Shown here piece by piece: positions 61,585 through 64,000 of a stretch of 64,000 nucleotides of DNA (positions within the stretch are counted from its first letter, which is position 1; each line of letters starts with the position of its first letter). This DNA comes from Parasedimentitalea maritima. GTDB lineage: Bacteria > Pseudomonadota > Alphaproteobacteria > Rhodobacterales > Rhodobacteraceae. The DNA is taken from assembly GCF_005771405.1 (NCBI RefSeq), contig NZ_VAUA01000011.1, positions 124,001 to 188,000 on the forward strand, read 5' to 3'. A program made the position numbers and the translations under genes. The notes below the pieces were generated by a model. It was not told the DNA's origin, ran no database searches, and saw only the letters and a list, made by a program, of their open reading frames with translations.

Positions 61585-62570
61585 CGCTGGCGTTTCCCTG
61601 GGCCCTGATCCTGTTGCCCCTGCCCTGGCTGGCTTGGCGTTTCATGCCCCCTTGGCGCGACCGAACATCTGCTCTGCGCGTTCCCTTTTTTCGGCGGGTA
61701 ACAGAGGCAGCAAGGTTAACTCCGGAACCAGGCTCGGTGGTGCTTGGACGAAAGCCAATTCAAATGATCGCTGCGGTTATGGTTTGGGTGTTGGTGGTGT
61801 TGGGACTTGCGCGCCCGGAACAACTGGGGGAACCAATTGTAATCACAAGCTCTGCCCGGGACATTGTGCTGGCGCTGGATATTTCCGGGTCAATGGATGA
61901 AAGAGACTTTCGGACCCCTGAAGGCCAACCCAGACAACGGCTGGATGCGGTCAAAGATGTCATGGCGCAGTTTATTGCCGAGCGGGATGCAGACCGCATG
62001 TCATTGATCATTTTTGGCTCGCGCGCCTTTGTACAGGCCCCGTTCACTGAGGATTTGGACAGCCTGATTGGATTTCTGGATCAGACTGTGGTTGGCATGG
62101 CGGGTCCACAGACCGCACTTGGTGACGCCATCGGGCTTGCAATCCGCAGTTTTGAAACCAGCAAGGTTGACCAACGGTTGGTTATCCTACTGAGCGATGG
62201 TGCAGATACCTCCAGCAGAATGACACCGGTGAATGCCGCCAGCTTTGCCGCGCAAAAGGGGGTAACAATTTCAACCATTGGTGTTGGTGATCCAGAGGCA
62301 AGTGGAGAGGGACGGGTCGACCTTGCAGCGCTGGAAGACATCGCCAAGCGAACGGGTGGTCACTACTTTTTTGCTGATGATCAGGCCGGGTTAGAACAGA
62401 TCTATGCGCAGATCGATGCACAAAACCCTCGCGAAACACAAACCCAGTCGTTTCGCCCGCGAAAAAGTCTGGCACATATCCCACTTGCAACCGCTTTGTT
62501 GCTCATCCTCATCAGCCTAATTTTTCTCCACCTGCGCAGCCTGCAGCAACACGGGGGGACCAGACTGTGA
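61578..62570 (+). CDS. VWA-domain protein BatA-like
   Basis: This 330-residue membrane-anchored protein has two N-terminal helices, a VWA domain with an intact MIDAS (DISGS at about 96-100, Thr in PQTALGD, Asp in LSDGADTSS) and a C-terminal helix (LATALLLILISLIFL). Bat proteins contribute to oxygen tolerance or envelope integrity in Bacteroides and Leptospira. Its start overlaps DUF4381 by seven bases, and the next gene begins in its stop (GTGA). Confidence 0.94.
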   Translation: MLTLAFPWALILLPLPWLAWRFMPPWRDRTSALRVPFFRRVTEAARLTPEPGSVVLGRKPIQMIAAVMVWVLVVLGLARPEQLGEPIVITSSARDIVLALDISGSMDERDFRTPEGQPRQRLDAVKDVMAQFIAERDADRMSLIIFGSRAFVQAPFTEDLDSLIGFLDQTVVGMAGPQTALGDAIGLAIRSFETSKVDQRLVILLSDGADTSSRMTPVNAASFAAQKGVTISTIGVGDPEASGEGRVDLAALEDIAKRTGGHYFFADDQAGLEQIYAQIDAQNPRETQTQSFRPRKSLAHIPLATALLLILISLIFLHLRSLQQHGGTRL

Positions 62571-64000
62571 TCGAGACGTTCAGCTACTTTCACTTCCTGC
62601 GCCCATTGTGGTTGCTGGCGCTCCCAGTGGTGACAGCCCTCTGGGTCTGGATCAGATGGCGACCACGGCAAAGCTCTAGACTTCAGGCTGACGCGATCGC
62701 GCCCCATCTGCTGACTGCATTGCAAGTCGGTGGCTCTGCCCCGCGCAAACTCCTACCCATCGACGGAGTTCTACTCGCCGCATGCCTTTTAGCATTGGCA
62801 GTGGCGGGCCCGACATGGACCCGCGAACCAAACCCGTTGCTAGAAAACTCTGCGCCGCTGGTGGTGGCTCTCAAAGTGACGGACAGTATGCTGAACGGTG
62901 ATTTGGCACCTACCCGTCTGGATCGCGCAAGGTTCAAGCTACAGGACTTGATAACTAAGCGCGCCGGTGCACGAACTGCGGTGATCGCCTATTCCGGATC
63001 AGCACACCGCGTCTCCCCACTGACCGAAGATGCCAATATATTGCGCCCCCTACTGGACGGCCTTGCACCAGAAGTCATGCCCATATCAGGCAATGATGCT
63101 GGTGCAGCTCTCGCACTGGCCGAAGAGATTTTAGACAAATCTAGCACCCCAGGTGCCATTCTATTTTTATTCGATGATTTTGACCCGTCCGACCTAGCTA
63201 GTTTTAGAAGTCAAAAGGACTCGCCGCGCTCTCCGGTAATTTTTCTGGTCACCGCGCCAAGCGGCCTTGCTTTACCTCAACTGGATCGGGTCCCCAACTC
63301 TGACGTTATTCGCTTAACAGTAGACGACAGGGACCTGAACCAAATCAACCGCCGACTAAATGCTGTTTATATCGCTGCCCTGGCGGGCGATGAACGCTTG
63401 CGCTGGCAAGATCGCGGTTGGCTGCTTGCTTGGCCAGTGGCCTTACTGGTTCTGATTTGGTTCCGTCCGGGTTGGACAATGCGATGGGCAATGTTTGCAG
63501 GCATTCTGCTTGGAGCGACGTCCCCGAAAACTGCAAATGCAGAAGGCTGGATAGATTGGTTTTTGACATCCGACCAGCAAGGCCAAATAGCATACAACAA
63601 TCTGGAGTTTTCCCGTGCCGGGGATCTGTTCATTGCCCCATATTGGAGAGGGTATGCCAAATTTAGGGCGGGTCAGTATGCTGATGCAGCACAAGTGTTT
63701 GCCACAATTGACACGCCAGAGGCAGCCTTGGCAGAAGGCATGGCACTCATTCGGAACCGACAGTATCGGCCTGCAATTGCAGCGTTTGAAGTCGCGATTG
63801 AGCGCCGCACCGATTACCCCGAAGCGGAAACGAACCTGGAAATTGCCCGAGCCATTCTGGACTATGTTGAAACAACCCGTGCGCAGTCCGACACCGGTGA
63901 AGATACCGGGATTGGCGCTGATGACATGGTGTTTGACAATGAGGCGGGTCAAGGCGCGGACAGCAGAATTGTAGCACCTAAAGAAAATGCTGCGCCCCTA
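62567..64000 (+). CDS. VWA/TPR protein BatB-BatC-like, 3' end outside window
   Basis: A GTG start overlaps the batA stop. There are 478 codons to the edge with no stop. Two N-terminal helices precede a VWA domain in which the MIDAS is degenerate (KVTDS where DxSxS is expected). A further helix (WLLAWPVALLVLIWF) and a second (MRWAMFAGILLGATSP) lead to a C-terminal TPR-like region (IAYNNLEFSRAGDLFIAPYWRGYAKFRAG, split). Acidic Asp/Glu/Gly sequence follows. Fusion of BatB and BatC into one chain is common in proteobacteria. Confidence 0.9.
   Translation, partial: MIETFSYFHFLRPLWLLALPVVTALWVWIRWRPRQSSRLQADAIAPHLLTALQVGGSAPRKLLPIDGVLLAACLLALAVAGPTWTREPNPLLENSAPLVVALKVTDSMLNGDLAPTRLDRARFKLQDLITKRAGARTAVIAYSGSAHRVSPLTEDANILRPLLDGLAPEVMPISGNDAGAALALAEEILDKSSTPGAILFLFDDFDPSDLASFRSQKDSPRSPVIFLVTAPSGLALPQLDRVPNSDVIRLTVDDRDLNQINRRLNAVYIAALAGDERLRWQDRGWLLAWPVALLVLIWFRPGWTMRWAMFAGILLGATSPKTANAEGWIDWFLTSDQQGQIAYNNLEFSRAGDLFIAPYWRGYAKFRAGQYADAAQVFATIDTPEAALAEGMALIRNRQYRPAIAAFEVAIERRTDYPEAETNLEIARAILDYVETTRAQSDTGEDTGIGADDMVFDNEAGQGADSRIVAPKENAAPL

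Noticed and set aside
1-64000. CRISPR arrays, insertion sequences, rRNA genes
   Set aside because: No regularly spaced repeats, transposase genes or rRNA sequence were seen anywhere in the window.

Overview
The window looks like a chromosomal segment of a marine alphaproteobacterium of the Roseobacter group (Rhodobacterales). The evidence is the gene content: MgtE, guanine and 8-oxoguanine deaminases, a DUF1127 protein beside a LysR regulator, GatCA, an XpaC/TelA/DUF2927/SPFH cluster, a CaiB CoA-transferase, and a Bat-type operon with sulfatase and phosphatase genes. The proteins read as typical Roseobacter orthologues. This is inference from reading, not from a database search. I see no CRISPR array, integrase, transposase or phage structural gene. 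The window cuts a gene at each end.

Layout, left to right. 1-8.2 kb holds the end of a glutathionyl-hydroquinone reductase, two SLC13/TrkA-C permeases flanking a META-domain envelope protein, and the minus-strand set mgtE, 5-formyl-THF cyclo-ligase and YmdB phosphodiesterase. 8.3-12.8 kb holds a nucleobase-deaminase region (guanine deaminase and 8-oxoguanine deaminase), a CAP-domain protein, a HisN-type phosphatase and an XRE regulator. 13.1-18.4 kb holds a quinone oxidoreductase, LysR with DUF1127, a Bax-inhibitor-1 protein, two GNAT acetyltransferases and small envelope proteins. 18.5-22.7 kb holds rpmG, the RNase P RNA gene with a clear promoter, an amidase, an Excalibur lipoprotein, gatA and gatC. 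22.9-27.6 kb holds a VOC protein, two UPF0173 metallo-hydrolases with copies of a structured intergenic element, an orphan gene, a tetR-yciI-tag operon with twin operators, and tadA.

27.6-35.2 kb holds an RluB-type pseudouridine synthase, then a compact co-directional cluster: a 24-residue membrane ORF, XpaC, TelA, a DUF2927 lipoprotein, SPFH-GYF, an exported protein, cytochrome b561 and a double zinc-ribbon membrane protein. It resembles a merger of the xpaC-yaaN and ydjG-ydjI membrane-stress modules of Bacillus. 35.2-43.5 kb holds a nitroreductase, an XRE-cupin regulator with a CoA-transferase, tRNA-Gly(TCC), an ABC exporter, an acyl-CoA synthetase gene interrupted by one in-frame TAA, and an alpha/beta hydrolase. 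43.5-47.3 kb holds LysR, a GST and a three-domain flavin / ferredoxin-reductase / 2Fe-2S protein.

47.4-53.3 kb is a self-contained metabolic locus: a divergent LysR regulator, a KamA-family radical SAM aminomutase, FdxA ferredoxin, a class III aminotransferase and an ALDH7-type dehydrogenase, closed by a strong terminator. I propose lysine catabolism through beta-lysine. 53.4-64 kb holds an octaheme cytochrome c with TPR-like repeats, an FGly-type sulfatase, a PafA-type phosphatase and a Bat-like operon (MoxR, DUF58, DUF4381, VWA, VWA-TPR) running off the right edge. The findings I rate highest are the KamA locus, the covarying three-hairpin element at 23.3 and 25.0 kb, the XpaC/TelA/SPFH cluster, and the cytochrome/sulfatase/phosphatase/Bat assembly.
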